Assembly: GCA_937958995.1 (NCBI GenBank) | Contig: CALGAP010000009.1 | Coordinates: 124,001-188,000, forward strand | Length of the DNA: 64,000 nt | Direction of reading: 5' to 3' | Origin: an uncultured Chitinophagaceae bacterium | Lineage (GTDB): Bacteria > Bacteroidota > Bacteroidia > Chitinophagales > Chitinophagaceae | Part shown: in pieces, positions 50,298 through 59,324 of the stretch | Layout of the letters: the number at the start of each line of letters is the position of its first letter | Position numbering within the stretch: position 1 is the first letter of the stretch | Program-made: the position numbers and the translations under genes | Notes under the pieces: generated by a model | What the model saw: the letters and a program-made list of their open reading frames with translations, nothing else | What the model was told of the DNA's origin: nothing | Databases searched by the model: none

Positions 50298-51656
50298 ATG
50301 GTAGAACTCTACAAACCGTGCATAGCATGGTTATGCCTGGCCGTATCTTTTTTTGCAGTGCCGCATTTTTTGCAGGCGCAGACGCACACACCGCGCGTTA
50401 TTTCCATTAATGATCAATGCGGCGGTTACTATGAGTACCTGCCTGAGGGCTATCAGTCGTCGGGTGCGCCATACCCGCTCATCGTGTACCTGCACGGTAT
50501 GGGACACCAGGGCAACGGTTCCACCGATCTTCCCTTACTGCTTGAAGCGGGAATTCCCCAGTATATCAATGATGGATTATTTCCCCGATCGTTTGTGGTA
50601 AATAACCAGTCTTACCGGTTTATAATTATCTCACCCCAGTTCAACACCTGGCCGACGCCCTCCGACGTGGAAGCGGTGATCAGCTACGCCGTCGCTATGT
50701 ATAATGTTGACACGCGGAGAATCTATGTAACGGGGATGAGTATGGGCGGCGGTGCCACCTGGGATTATGCAGGCAACAGTACCGAAACGGCAGCAAGAAT
50801 CGCGGCCATTGTGCCCGTGTGCGGAGCTTCTCAGCCAAACAGTACCCGCGCGCATAATATCGCGGTTACCGATCTGCCGGTATGGGCTACGCACAACCAG
50901 GTAGATCCGCAGGTGCCTGTTTCAAACACTAACGGTTATGTTGACCTGATCAATGCCGATCCCACGCCACCCTCACCACTGGCGAAGAAGACCATTTTTC
51001 CCGTTCAGGGGCATGATGCGTGGACAACTACCTACAATCCGGATTTCAGGGAAAATGGTTTGAACATATATGAATGGATGCTGCAGTATCAACGCACCCA
51101 ATCGGCGCCATTGCCTGTAACGCTGACCGAATTTGACGTGCGCCTCGCAGGCGGCGAAGTGCGCATCAGCTGGAAAACGTCCTGGGAACAAAACAATCAT
51201 CATTTTTCCATCGAACGCTCAACCGATGGCGATCATTTTTCAAATATCGGTGAAGTGCTTGCTTTAAATCAATCCAGTGGCGGCAATTATGTTTATATAG
51301 ATAAAAATCCATCAGCCGATAAAAATTACTACCGGCTTTGGCAAACAGATCTTGATGGCAAAAAGACAATGCTGGGCATTAGGGAATTGTTGATTGATCG
51401 CGGCTTGCGCAGTTTGGTGCTGTATCCTAATCCCGCCAGCGATCATTTTATGCTTGGCATTAACCAGCCATCTGCGGGACCGCTGACGGTACAAATCATC
51501 AATGCACAGGGAAAAATGGTGCAGCGGGTTCAATATGTAAAACTCGCGGGATACTGGCAGCAGCGTATTTCCATTGCACAATTACCGCCCGGCATTTATA
51601 CCGTTCACCTGAAAAGCGATCGTTTTGAGATTGCTCAACAGCTGGTAAAAAAATAG
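50298..51656 (+). CDS. T9SS-exported carboxylesterase (PHB depolymerase/feruloyl-esterase-like)
   Basis: 452 residues from ATG at 50298; a TTG start at 50277 is possible. Signal peptide (LAVSFFAVPHFLQAQ). Esterase domain: PLIVYLHGMGHQG, then nucleophile G-M-S-M-G-G in IYVTGMSMGGGATWDYAGN, VPVCGAS, acidic and His in VQGHDAWTTTYN. A fibronectin-like linker follows and then a type A T9SS sorting domain (VLYPNPASDHFML ... GIYTVHLKSDRFEIAQQLVKK). It is secreted and possibly anchored to the surface, to release esters from plant or polymer substrates. Confidence 0.85.
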   Translation: MVELYKPCIAWLCLAVSFFAVPHFLQAQTHTPRVISINDQCGGYYEYLPEGYQSSGAPYPLIVYLHGMGHQGNGSTDLPLLLEAGIPQYINDGLFPRSFVVNNQSYRFIIISPQFNTWPTPSDVEAVISYAVAMYNVDTRRIYVTGMSMGGGATWDYAGNSTETAARIAAIVPVCGASQPNSTRAHNIAVTDLPVWATHNQVDPQVPVSNTNGYVDLINADPTPPSPLAKKTIFPVQGHDAWTTTYNPDFRENGLNIYEWMLQYQRTQSAPLPVTLTEFDVRLAGGEVRISWKTSWEQNNHHFSIERSTDGDHFSNIGEVLALNQSSGGNYVYIDKNPSADKNYYRLWQTDLDGKKTMLGIRELLIDRGLRSLVLYPNPASDHFMLGINQPSAGPLTVQIINAQGKMVQRVQYVKLAGYWQQRISIAQLPPGIYTVHLKSDRFEIAQQLVKK

Positions 51657-51695
51657 TGCAGCTTTGGATTAATCCTTGCCGCAACTTTGCAGTAT

Positions 51696-53162
51696 ATGGA
51701 TCTACAACCTAAGGCAACACTTACCGAACAGGATATAAAGCGCGGCTTGCGACTGGTAATCGGCGATGGCCTTGCCACCGAAACGATAACTTCACTCACT
51801 ACTGGCGCCTTCCTGGTGGCTTTTGCCTTATTGATGGGTGCGAACAATTTCCAGATAGGGATGCTGGCTTCGCTGCCCACATTTACCAATATCTTTCAGT
51901 TGCTGTCTATATGGCTCGTGCAGAAATACAACAACCGGAGAGCGGTGGTTGTTATATGTACCACACTGGCGCGCGTGCCGCTACTCATCATCGCTTCGCT
52001 GCCATTGCTTTTCGACATCGCCTCTATCGATACGCTTATCTTCTATCTTTTCTTCTATTATTTCTTTGGCTCCATTTCAGGACCGGCGTGGAACTCGTGG
52101 ATGAAGGACCTGGTGCCTGAGTCTGCGCTCGGGGCTTATTTCGCACGACGCACCAGCTATACGCAAACCCTTAACGTGGTGCTCAGCATCCTGCTGGCGC
52201 TGGCCGTTGATTTTGTAAAACACAATTATCCCCAGTATGAACTGCAGACTTATGCCAGCATGTTTTTAATTGCTGGAGTGTCGGGACTGATCGGAGCGTT
52301 CTTATTGTACAAAACGCCCGAGCCGCAATCGCATCTTCACCATGAAAACATTTTTAAACTTTTTCAGAAGCCGCTGAGGAACGTCAACTTCAGAAAACTG
52401 CTGGCTTTTAACTCGGCCTGGGTATTTGCAGTGAACTTAGCCACGCCATTCTTTACCGTATTCCTGCTCAAGAGTATGGGTCTTAAGCTGTCGTATATCA
52501 TCGGGCTTACTATTGTGAGCCAAGTGTTCAGCATTCTTACAGTGCGCGTGTGGGGCCACTACGGTGATCGTTATAGTAATAAAACAGTCATCGCTATACT
52601 GGCGCCGATATATGTATTATGTCTTATCGGCTGGTGTTTTGTCGGCATCTATTCACAGTTCTACGCCAATCTCATTTTGCTTATCGTCATTCATATATTC
52701 ACGGGCATTTCAAATGGGGGCATCACCTTATCGCTCACCAATATCGGTCTCAAGCTGGCGCCGCGTGAAGAATCAATTGTGTATTTATCGGTAAAAAATA
52801 TTGTCACCGCTCTATTTTCATCCGTGGCCCCGCTGGTGGGCGGTATACTGGCCGACTATTTCACGAGCCGTTCACTCAACATCAACATCACCTGGATCGG
52901 CCCGGCCATGAACAAAGAGTTTCACCTCGTAGCCCTTCACGAATTCAATTTCCTCTTCGCCATCGGCGCTTTCGTAGCCTTCATTTCACTCGAATTCCTG
53001 ATTCGCGTAAAGGAGGTCGGCGAAGTTGAAAAAGACCTGGTCGTGAAAATGCTGCGCAGCAATATCAAATCAAACCTAAAAGACGCATTCTTGATAGGAC
53101 ACCTGGTGAATTGGCATGATCAGTTTTGGAGACTCTTGAGGGGCAGCAGGAATAAGGAATGA
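51696..53162 (+). CDS. MFS transporter
   Basis: 488 residues from ATG at 51696. Twelve hydrophobic segments, beginning with ITSLTTGAFLVAFALLMGAN, and the typical loop between helices 2 and 3 in weak form (WLVQKYNNRRAVV). The C-terminal half has LKLAPREESIVYLSVKN and a TLNVVLSILLALAV-like helix early on. No close family can be named, and the substrate is unknown. It stands alone; its 3' end is 16 bp from the convergent permease gene. Confidence 0.8.
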   Translation: MDLQPKATLTEQDIKRGLRLVIGDGLATETITSLTTGAFLVAFALLMGANNFQIGMLASLPTFTNIFQLLSIWLVQKYNNRRAVVVICTTLARVPLLIIASLPLLFDIASIDTLIFYLFFYYFFGSISGPAWNSWMKDLVPESALGAYFARRTSYTQTLNVVLSILLALAVDFVKHNYPQYELQTYASMFLIAGVSGLIGAFLLYKTPEPQSHLHHENIFKLFQKPLRNVNFRKLLAFNSAWVFAVNLATPFFTVFLLKSMGLKLSYIIGLTIVSQVFSILTVRVWGHYGDRYSNKTVIAILAPIYVLCLIGWCFVGIYSQFYANLILLIVIHIFTGISNGGITLSLTNIGLKLAPREESIVYLSVKNIVTALFSSVAPLVGGILADYFTSRSLNINITWIGPAMNKEFHLVALHEFNFLFAIGAFVAFISLEFLIRVKEVGEVEKDLVVKMLRSNIKSNLKDAFLIGHLVNWHDQFWRLLRGSRNKE

Positions 53163-53178
53163 AGGAAATTCAATTCCT

Positions 53179-55734
53179 TCATTCTCTACGCAGTACTTCG
53201 AGCGGCGGCTTGTTTAATACACCGCGGCTATTGATGAGGCCGATCAGTACGGTGAGGGAGGAAATGATGATAAATAGAAGGATGATGGGAAGCCAGCTGG
53301 GCGTAAAGCGGGCTTCGAAGCTGAATTTGGCGAGGGCCCAGCTGCCGGCCATGGCAAGCAGGAGGCCGGTGGCGGAGGCAAGGGCACCGAGGAAGAAATA
53401 TTCCAGGGCGGTGATGATGAGAATCTGGCGGCGACTGGCGCCAAGAGTGCGGAGTAATACGCTTTCCTGCATGCGCTGGAATTTGCTGATGAGCACAGAG
53501 GCGATTAAAACGATAAGACCAGTGATAATGCTGAAGCCGGCCATGAAGCGGATTACAAAGCCAATTTTATTAAGCACGTCGTCGAGTACGCTGAGAATTA
53601 AACCAAGGTCGATGATGGAGATATTGGGATAACGGCGCACTACGGCCTGCTGAAACTTAGCCGACACTTCGGGCGAGGGCACGCGGGTGATGAGCACATG
53701 AAATTGCGGCGCTTCTTCCAGCACACCAGAGGGAAACACCACGCGGAAATTGGTTTGCACGCGCTGCCAGTCTACCTGGCGCATACTGCCAATGATGGTC
53801 TTTACCAAAGTGCCTTGCACGTTGAAAAGAACCGTATCGCCCATTTGCAGTCGCACGCGGCGCGCATAATCTTCTTCCACTGAAATATAAATGGGTTGAT
53901 TCGGTGAAGTGACGGGTGCCCCCAGTTTACCCCTGGTCAATTTTTCAGAATCGGTGAGCGTGTCGCGGTAGGTCACTCGGAACTCCCATTCAAAGGCGCG
54001 CTCCGAAATGCGCGCACTGGTATCTCTGCGCACATCCTCGGCGTTCATACCATTCACCTCTTCGATGCGCATGGTGACGATGGGCACCTGTTGCACAACA
54101 GGCAGACCGTGTTGTACCGCCATATCTGCCACACTATCTTTCTGACCACTCTGAATATCGAACAATACCATATTGGGTTGGTTACCGCTGGCAGTAAGAC
54201 TAACGCGGTTGATCAGTATGCCTTGTATAAAATACAATGTGCCGATAAAAGCGACTCCTAATCCGATAGTGGTAACCAGCGTGATAGTCTGGTTGTTGGG
54301 CCGGTACAAATTCGCAAAGCCCTGCCGCCACAAGTAGTTCCAGCTTCCGGGAAAGAAGCGGCGCACTATCCACATCAGCAATCTCGCCACCAACACCAAT
54401 ATGAAGAATGCAATGAGGATACCGATGGTAAATGCCGCTGCCTGCATGTAACTCCCGATCTGCCATTTGCAGAAGCCATATACAAAACCCACGATCAGGA
54501 TATACACGATCCATTTTGCCGGGTCGCGCAATCGGGCATGTTCAAACGAAATACGCAGCGTGTATAGCGGTGAAACCTTTCTCACCGACACCAGGGGCAA
54601 CAGGGCAAACAATATGGATATTACAAGGCCCAGCGCCAGGCCTTGCGCAATGGCTTTCCATGAAACCGCTACGGCAACATCTACCGGCAGAAAATCCTGC
54701 AGCACCGTCGGCAATATTTGCTGGATCAAGGTGCCCAATATGGCGCCGAGTACAGAGCCCAGCAGGCCAATGCCGGCAATTTGAATGAGGTATATAAAAA
54801 ACGCCTGCGTGCTGTTGACGCCGAGGCAACGCAGTATGGCAATGGAGCTGATTTTTTCCCGTATATAAATATGAATAGCGCTGGCCACGCCTATGCAGCC
54901 CAGCAACAGCGCAACAAAACTGATGAGCGAGAGGAATTGGGTGAAATCTTCAAACGACCTGCCGGTATTTCTTTTTCTTTCTTCTACCGTATCATAATCC
55001 ATGCTCTCCTGGTCGAGTTTGGATTCCAGGTCGCGTACTACGGCATCTACATCCGCTTCATTGTTGAACTTGTAATAATAATTGTAAGCAATACGGCTGC
55101 CTTTTTGTACCAGTCCGGTTGAATCGAGAAATTGAAGCGGTATATAAACTGGTGGAGCAACGGTGGTGGAAATAGTATTTCGTCCCGGCGCTTTGTTGAG
55201 CGTGCCCGTGATGGCGAATTTGATATCACCCACCTGTATAGAATCGCCGATGGATGCATTGAACTGCAGCATCAGCGTTTTATCTACCAATGCATTTCTG
55301 CCTTTGCGGAAATGGGGACCTGCCGAGGCAGGAGTGGTTTCCAGCTCGCCATAAAAAGGATAACTGCCATCCAGGGCGCGCACCTGCACCAGGCGCGTGC
55401 CGCTGTCTTTCACGAAATACACCATGCTGGCGAAACTCCTTTCCTGCGAACGCTCATTGCCGATAGAATCGAGAATGGTTTGTAGTTGTGGTGTCGGCGG
55501 CTTATTGCCCTGTATTACCAGGTCGGCGCCTACCAATGTCTTTGCCTGCTTATCTATATCGTTTTGCAGATTGTATCCGAAAGAGAAAGTGGCTACCAGC
55601 GCGGCGATGCCAAGTATGATAGAAGAAACAAACAGCAGCAGGCGCGAGCGGTTGCGGCGGCTGTCGCGCCAGGCCATGGTGAACAGCCAGGGGAGATTGA
55701 TTTTCTTTTTATAGGTAAAACGCTCTCTGTCCAT
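53179..55734 (-). CDS. Large FtsX-family ABC permease (YbbP-like)
   Basis: 851 residues with the YbbP/lipoprotein-exporter layout: an N-terminal helix (SRNRSRLLLFVSSIILGIAALVATF), a large periplasmic domain, three helices with an FtsX domain (about 265-400), further helices, a second periplasmic part and the C-terminal FtsX domain (VIRFMAGFSIITGLIVLIAS ... MQESVLLRTLGASRRQIL). It forms a complex with the ATPase encoded 2 bp upstream. In E. coli the ybbA-ybbP pair is divergent from tesA exactly as here, so conservation of this neighbourhood is strong. Exact substrate unknown. Confidence 0.85.
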   Translation of the reverse strand: MDRERFTYKKKINLPWLFTMAWRDSRRNRSRLLLFVSSIILGIAALVATFSFGYNLQNDIDKQAKTLVGADLVIQGNKPPTPQLQTILDSIGNERSQERSFASMVYFVKDSGTRLVQVRALDGSYPFYGELETTPASAGPHFRKGRNALVDKTLMLQFNASIGDSIQVGDIKFAITGTLNKAPGRNTISTTVAPPVYIPLQFLDSTGLVQKGSRIAYNYYYKFNNEADVDAVVRDLESKLDQESMDYDTVEERKRNTGRSFEDFTQFLSLISFVALLLGCIGVASAIHIYIREKISSIAILRCLGVNSTQAFFIYLIQIAGIGLLGSVLGAILGTLIQQILPTVLQDFLPVDVAVAVSWKAIAQGLALGLVISILFALLPLVSVRKVSPLYTLRISFEHARLRDPAKWIVYILIVGFVYGFCKWQIGSYMQAAAFTIGILIAFFILVLVARLLMWIVRRFFPGSWNYLWRQGFANLYRPNNQTITLVTTIGLGVAFIGTLYFIQGILINRVSLTASGNQPNMVLFDIQSGQKDSVADMAVQHGLPVVQQVPIVTMRIEEVNGMNAEDVRRDTSARISERAFEWEFRVTYRDTLTDSEKLTRGKLGAPVTSPNQPIYISVEEDYARRVRLQMGDTVLFNVQGTLVKTIIGSMRQVDWQRVQTNFRVVFPSGVLEEAPQFHVLITRVPSPEVSAKFQQAVVRRYPNISIIDLGLILSVLDDVLNKIGFVIRFMAGFSIITGLIVLIASVLISKFQRMQESVLLRTLGASRRQILIITALEYFFLGALASATGLLLAMAGSWALAKFSFEARFTPSWLPIILLFIIISSLTVLIGLINSRGVLNKPPLEVLRRE

Positions 55735-55736
55735 TG

Positions 55737-56420
55737 TTAGCTTCTTTGTTCGTCTCCAACTATACTTCCTCCCTTGATGCGGATAATGCGGCTGGTCATA
55801 GCAGCCAGCTCAAGGTTATGCGTCACGATGATGAGTGTGGTTCCCGCTTCCTGGTTCAGGTCGAACAACAGCTTCACCACTTTGTCACTGGTCTCAGCAT
55901 CGAGATTACCAGTGGGTTCATCCGCAAACAATATCTTCGGATTGTTGGCAAATGCGCGCGCCAGCGACACGCGTTGTTGTTCACCACCCGATAGTTGGGA
56001 AGGGTAGTGGTTAAGCCGATCGCCCAGTCCAGCTTTCTCCAGCAGGTCTCGCGAGCGGGACTTCACATTTTTTTCTCCGCGCAATTCCAGCGGCACCATC
56101 ACATTTTCAAGCGCGGTGAGCGTGGGGAGCAGTTGAAAGTTTTGAAAAATAAAACCTACATATTTATTACGCACCTGCGCGCGCTCGTCTTCGCTTAGCT
56201 GATCAAGTTTTACATGATTTAGTTCTACCGAACCCGATGTGGCACGGTCAAGACCGGCGCAAAGTCCCAGCAATGTTGTCTTGCCGCTACCCGATGGCCC
56301 CACAATTGAAACGGTACTGCCTGCAGCAATGGAGAAACTGATATCGTGTAAGACCGTGAGGGTGCGGCCGGCGCCCTGGTAAGTCTTGCTTAAATTCTGA
56401 ATCGAAAGAATAGTATCCAT
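55737..56420 (-). CDS. ABC ATPase (YbbA/LolD-like)
   Basis: 227 residues, complete ABC domain. Walker A GPSGSGKTT (about 38-46), Q-loop FIFQNFQLLPTLTALENVMVP, signature LSGGEQQRVSLARAFAN, Walker B ILFADEPTGNLD, H-loop VTHN. It powers the YbbP-like permease downstream. Its start lies 43 bp from the divergent tesA-type gene. Confidence 0.92.
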   Translation of the reverse strand: MDTILSIQNLSKTYQGAGRTLTVLHDISFSIAAGSTVSIVGPSGSGKTTLLGLCAGLDRATSGSVELNHVKLDQLSEDERAQVRNKYVGFIFQNFQLLPTLTALENVMVPLELRGEKNVKSRSRDLLEKAGLGDRLNHYPSQLSGGEQQRVSLARAFANNPKILFADEPTGNLDAETSDKVVKLLFDLNQEAGTTLIIVTHNLELAAMTSRIIRIKGGSIVGDEQRS

Positions 56421-56463
56421 AAAGTGTAGTAAATTAATGCATTATTTTGAACATAGCATTTGC

Positions 56464-57165
56464 ATGAAAAGAAATTACATAAGCGCGGTAATAGCATTGT
56501 TGCTGGTGACTGCCTGCGGCGGCAACCAGGAGAAAGCAGCTATGGAAGAAAAAAAAGAAGCAGCAAAAGAGGACAATGCCGCGGCCGGGGAGGCCGCAGT
56601 TGAAAAGAAGAACATCATTTTCTTTGGCAATAGTCTTACAGCGGGTTACGGCCTCGAGCCCACGCAGGCTTTTCCCGCGTTAATACAACGGAAAATCGAT
56701 TCACTCGGCCTGCCTTACCAGGTAGTGAATGCTGGTTTGAGCGGCGAGACTACGGCGGGCGGCAAGAACCGCATCGACTGGATCTTGAAACAACCCGTTG
56801 ATATTTTCGTGCTGGAACTTGGTGGCAACGATGGACTGCGCGGCATTCCCATTTCCGAAACGCGCGCCAACCTGCAGGAGATCATCGACAGGGTGAGAGC
56901 TAAAAATCCCGAAGTGAAGATCGTACTCGCGGGCATGCAGGTGCCACCCAATATGGGCCGCCGCTATGCGCAGGAATTTCAACAACTCTTCCGCGACCTC
57001 GCTCAAAAAAATAACACCGCACTCATTCCCTTCCTCCTCGAAGGTGTCGGCGGCATACCCGAACTCAACCTCCCCGACGGCATTCACCCCACGGCCCAAG
57101 GGCACGAGATCGTGGCGGAGAATGTGTGGTCGGTGCTGAAAACGGTGTTGAAGATTGAAGATTGA
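56464..57165 (+). CDS. tesA: TesA-like SGNH arylesterase, lipoprotein
   Basis: 233 residues from ATG at 56464. Lipobox VTAC-G(G) (Cys about 16), then a Lys/Glu/Ala-rich linker of about 35 residues. SGNH blocks: FFGNSLTAGYGL (nucleophile Ser), GGNDGLRG and DGIHPTAQGHE, closely matching E. coli TesA. It hydrolyses acyl-CoA thioesters, lysophospholipids or esters in the periplasm. Divergent from the ybbA/ybbP-type genes, as in many proteobacteria. Confidence 0.9.
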   Translation: MKRNYISAVIALLLVTACGGNQEKAAMEEKKEAAKEDNAAAGEAAVEKKNIIFFGNSLTAGYGLEPTQAFPALIQRKIDSLGLPYQVVNAGLSGETTAGGKNRIDWILKQPVDIFVLELGGNDGLRGIPISETRANLQEIIDRVRAKNPEVKIVLAGMQVPPNMGRRYAQEFQQLFRDLAQKNNTALIPFLLEGVGGIPELNLPDGIHPTAQGHEIVAENVWSVLKTVLKIED

Positions 57166-57170
57166 CTCTT

Positions 57171-57452
57171 CTACTCCGCTTTCATCTTCGGCGGCCCCTC
57201 AGTCTCCGTAGCCGGTTCATCATCATTTACCACTTGCTGCTGCTCTTCTTCGTTTATGATTTTTTTGGTTTCGTCGTCGGTGTCTTGTTTGAGTTTTTCG
57301 TGGGTTTGTTCGGCTTTTACGTCTTCGTCTAATTTTTGACCTGCTTGTTCGGGTGGTTGTTGGGGGAGGGCAGTATTGCCGGGCTCGAAACCGGGCTTGC
57401 CGGGTTCCTTGTCGAGCGGAGCGATGGGAGATTTTTTTTTAGTCTCTTTCAT
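57171..57452 (-). CDS. Acidic, disordered small protein
   Basis: 93 residues from ATG at 57452 (MKETKKKSPIAPLDKEPGKP). Composition is dominated by Glu, Lys, Pro, Asp and Gln, with a run EEEQQQVVNDDEPATETE; it has no hydrophobic core, so it is likely unfolded. No family recognised. It may be a stress-linked hydrophilin or an artefactual frame, but it sits in the row of small minus-strand stress genes with a good start position. Confidence 0.5.
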   Translation of the reverse strand: MKETKKKSPIAPLDKEPGKPGFEPGNTALPQQPPEQAGQKLDEDVKAEQTHEKLKQDTDDETKKIINEEEQQQVVNDDEPATETEGPPKMKAE

Positions 57453-57527
57453 AACACATGATTTTTGATAAAGTGAAAAGAGCAGGCATTGCCTGCTCCG
57501 AAAGGGTATGGTGTACACCGGAAAAAA

Positions 57528-57740
57528 TCAGATTTCAGACTTCACCTGGGATACGGCGCGTTTTACGCCATCGCGGCTGCTGCGAAGCGTATCGCTCAGC
57601 TTATCGCTCCATTTCCCGGCTTTATCTGCAATATTTTTTCTCAGGTCGCTGCCTTTCTCCGGCGCCAGTAGCATACCTACAGCAGCACCCACAGCAGCTG
57701 CACCAATCAGACCTAAGATCAATTTCGTTGTCGTAGTCAT
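57528..57740 (-). CDS. YtxH-domain stress protein, second copy
   Basis: 70 residues from ATG at 57740 (MTTTTKLILGLIG). Glycine/alanine membrane segment AAAVGAAVGMLLAPEKGSDLRK, the YtxH hallmark (APxKGSxxR), then an amphipathic helix DKAGKWSDKLSDTLRSSRDGV. A paralogue of the YtxH at 10733, but without the tandem-operator promoter; I see only TGACGGCTGTCC about 130 bp upstream. Confidence 0.8.
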   Translation of the reverse strand: MTTTTKLILGLIGAAAVGAAVGMLLAPEKGSDLRKNIADKAGKWSDKLSDTLRSSRDGVKRAVSQVKSEI

Positions 57741-57883
57741 AGTTATAAATTTTTTGAGTAAAACAATATTATATAGCATAGAGACAAACTTCATTCCCAT
57801 TGAGCGTGAGGGAGTTTGCCCGAAGCGAAACACGCCGCTGTGAATTCATTTCCCCAAATTGGGGGTGACGGCTGTCCGTCAAT

Positions 57884-58099
57884 CTACGTCGATTTTTTCT
57901 TCGACGCCACTAATACCACCACCCCACATACCGCTATGGCAATGCCTGCGTAAGTGGGCCAGGTCACGCGCTTCTTTTCTTTTTTATTGAGTTCGATGGG
58001 GCCGAGGTCGGCCACTTCTTCGGTTTTGGTAAAGCTCACTTCGCGGAAGATGATCATTACTATGCCGAGAACAACGAGAATGATTCCAAGAGTTTTCAT
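57884..58099 (-). CDS. Small two-helix membrane protein
   Basis: 71 residues. Helix 1 GIILVVLGIVMIIFREV (about 5-21), charged middle ELNKKEKKRVTW, helix 2 YAGIAIAVCGVVVLVAS (about 50-66), basic end. The layout resembles DUF3185-like proteins. It is 18 bp upstream of the next SDR in the transcription direction? No: it lies downstream of the SDR (58118-58981), 18 bp away, and probably shares its transcript. Confidence 0.65.
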   Translation of the reverse strand: MKTLGIILVVLGIVMIIFREVSFTKTEEVADLGPIELNKKEKKRVTWPTYAGIAIAVCGVVVLVASKKKST

Positions 58100-58117
58100 G
58101 TTTTAGTTGTTTATGTG

Positions 58118-58981
58118 TTAAGTATTTACAATTTCACCGCCGTTGGGATGAATTACCTGGCCGGTGATGTAAGAAGCGTCATCGCTGGCGAGAAAAACAT
58201 AAGCGTAGGCTACTTCTACCGGCTCACCTGCGCGACCAAGCGGCGTGTCAGATCCGAATGAAGCCACATGATCGGGGGGAAAAGTGAGCGGTATCAACGG
58301 AGTCCATATAGGTCCGGGGGCTACGGCGTTGACGCGAATTTGTTTTTTGGCAAAATAACCCGAGAGGGAACGGGTGAAACTCACGATGGCGCCTTTGGTA
58401 GACGAATAATCGATCAGGTGAGGACTGCCGCGATATGCCGTAACAGAACTGGTGTTGATAATGCAGGCGCCTTCTTCCAAATACTGCTCTGCCGCCTGCA
58501 CCATAAACACATACGCGAAGAAATTTACTTCAAAAGTTTCGCGCAGTTGTTTTTCAGTAATAGCTTTCAGTTCTGTCTGGGGAAATTGAACCGCCGCATT
58601 GTTTACCAGGATATCCAGTTTGTCAAACTCCTTAATCGTTTGGTTCACGATTTTCTTGCAATGCGCTGCTTTGCTCACATCTCCGGGGATGAGTATGCAC
58701 TGCTGCCCAATTTCTTTGATGCGCCCGGCGGTTTCCTGTGCATCCTTATGATCCTCTCGATAAGCGATCACTACATGGGCGCCTTCTTTTGCGAACGCGA
58801 TGGCCACTGCACGACCAATACCGCTGTCTCCACCGGTAATGATGGCAACTTTGTTGCGCAACCTCAGTACGTCTTTCTCTTTCTCATATACCGGCTGCGG
58901 CTCCATCCGTTCTTCCTTACCCTGTTTGGAGCGCACCTGCTGCGCCGGCCTGACCTTGCGTTTCTTTTGACCCTTTTGCAT
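58118..58981 (-). CDS. SDR oxidoreductase (YghA-like)
   Basis: 287 residues with a basic, disordered N-terminal tail (MQKGQKKRKVRPAQQVRSKQ), then a classical SDR: TGGDSGIGRAVAIAFA (NADP loop), DILVNNAAVQFP, Ser in NTSSVTAYRGSPHL, Y-x-x-x-K in YSSTKGAIVSF, PGPIWTPLIPL, ITGQVIHPNGGEIV. This family (YghA, often with such tail) is common among general stress genes and reduces aldehydes or ketones. Leads a minus-strand pair with the two-helix membrane protein. Confidence 0.88.
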   Translation of the reverse strand: MQKGQKKRKVRPAQQVRSKQGKEERMEPQPVYEKEKDVLRLRNKVAIITGGDSGIGRAVAIAFAKEGAHVVIAYREDHKDAQETAGRIKEIGQQCILIPGDVSKAAHCKKIVNQTIKEFDKLDILVNNAAVQFPQTELKAITEKQLRETFEVNFFAYVFMVQAAEQYLEEGACIINTSSVTAYRGSPHLIDYSSTKGAIVSFTRSLSGYFAKKQIRVNAVAPGPIWTPLIPLTFPPDHVASFGSDTPLGRAGEPVEVAYAYVFLASDDASYITGQVIHPNGGEIVNT

Positions 58982-59324
58982 GCGGTATAATGGGTAAATC
59001 TTGTGCCGATGCGAAAAGTGAAGATTGTAGACATTCGTCTACAGTAAGTGCAGGGTGGTTCACCCTCACGGGTGGCGCGTACAACACCCCGACACTCAAC
59101 CCCAAAAGAAAACCTCCTGGCCATGTTTTGCCAGGAGGTTTGGTAGTCTAACCAGAGCCTCTTGATTCATTAATTTTAGGGGCAGGAGTTAGAGCTTACG
59201 TCTAAGGCCATCTGTTTTGGAAACAACAAGGTAAGTTAGTTTGAAAAGAAAATTTCAGGTTAATTGAGGGTTCTAATAAAACGCTTGTACATCAGTCTAC
59301 AGGTTAGCTCTTATCTCGCTTTAC
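58982..59324 (-). other. 343-bp gap with terminator and possible non-coding RNA
   Basis: No protein gene seen; open frames here are shadows. It lies upstream of the SDR and downstream of the siroheme methyltransferase. A strong terminator at 59111-59140 closes minus-strand transcripts. Between it and the methyltransferase stop there are further short inverted repeats (GTCTAAC near 59146 with GTTAGA near 59190), so the 200-nt transcript segment may be a structured tail or small RNA. Evidence is weak. Confidence 0.3.
59101..59140 (-). terminator. Rho-independent terminator (minus strand)
   Basis: Perfect 11-bp stem AACCTCCTGGC (59111-59121) / GCCAGGAGGTT (59130-59140), 8-nt loop, followed on the minus strand by TTTTCTTTT. 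Confidence 0.9.

Noticed and set aside
57866..57877. TGACGGCTGTCC as another operator for the second ytxH
   Set aside because: Right half-site broken, no second site 22 bp away, no TAnnTTTG box at 23 bp; it lies about 130 bp from the start codon.
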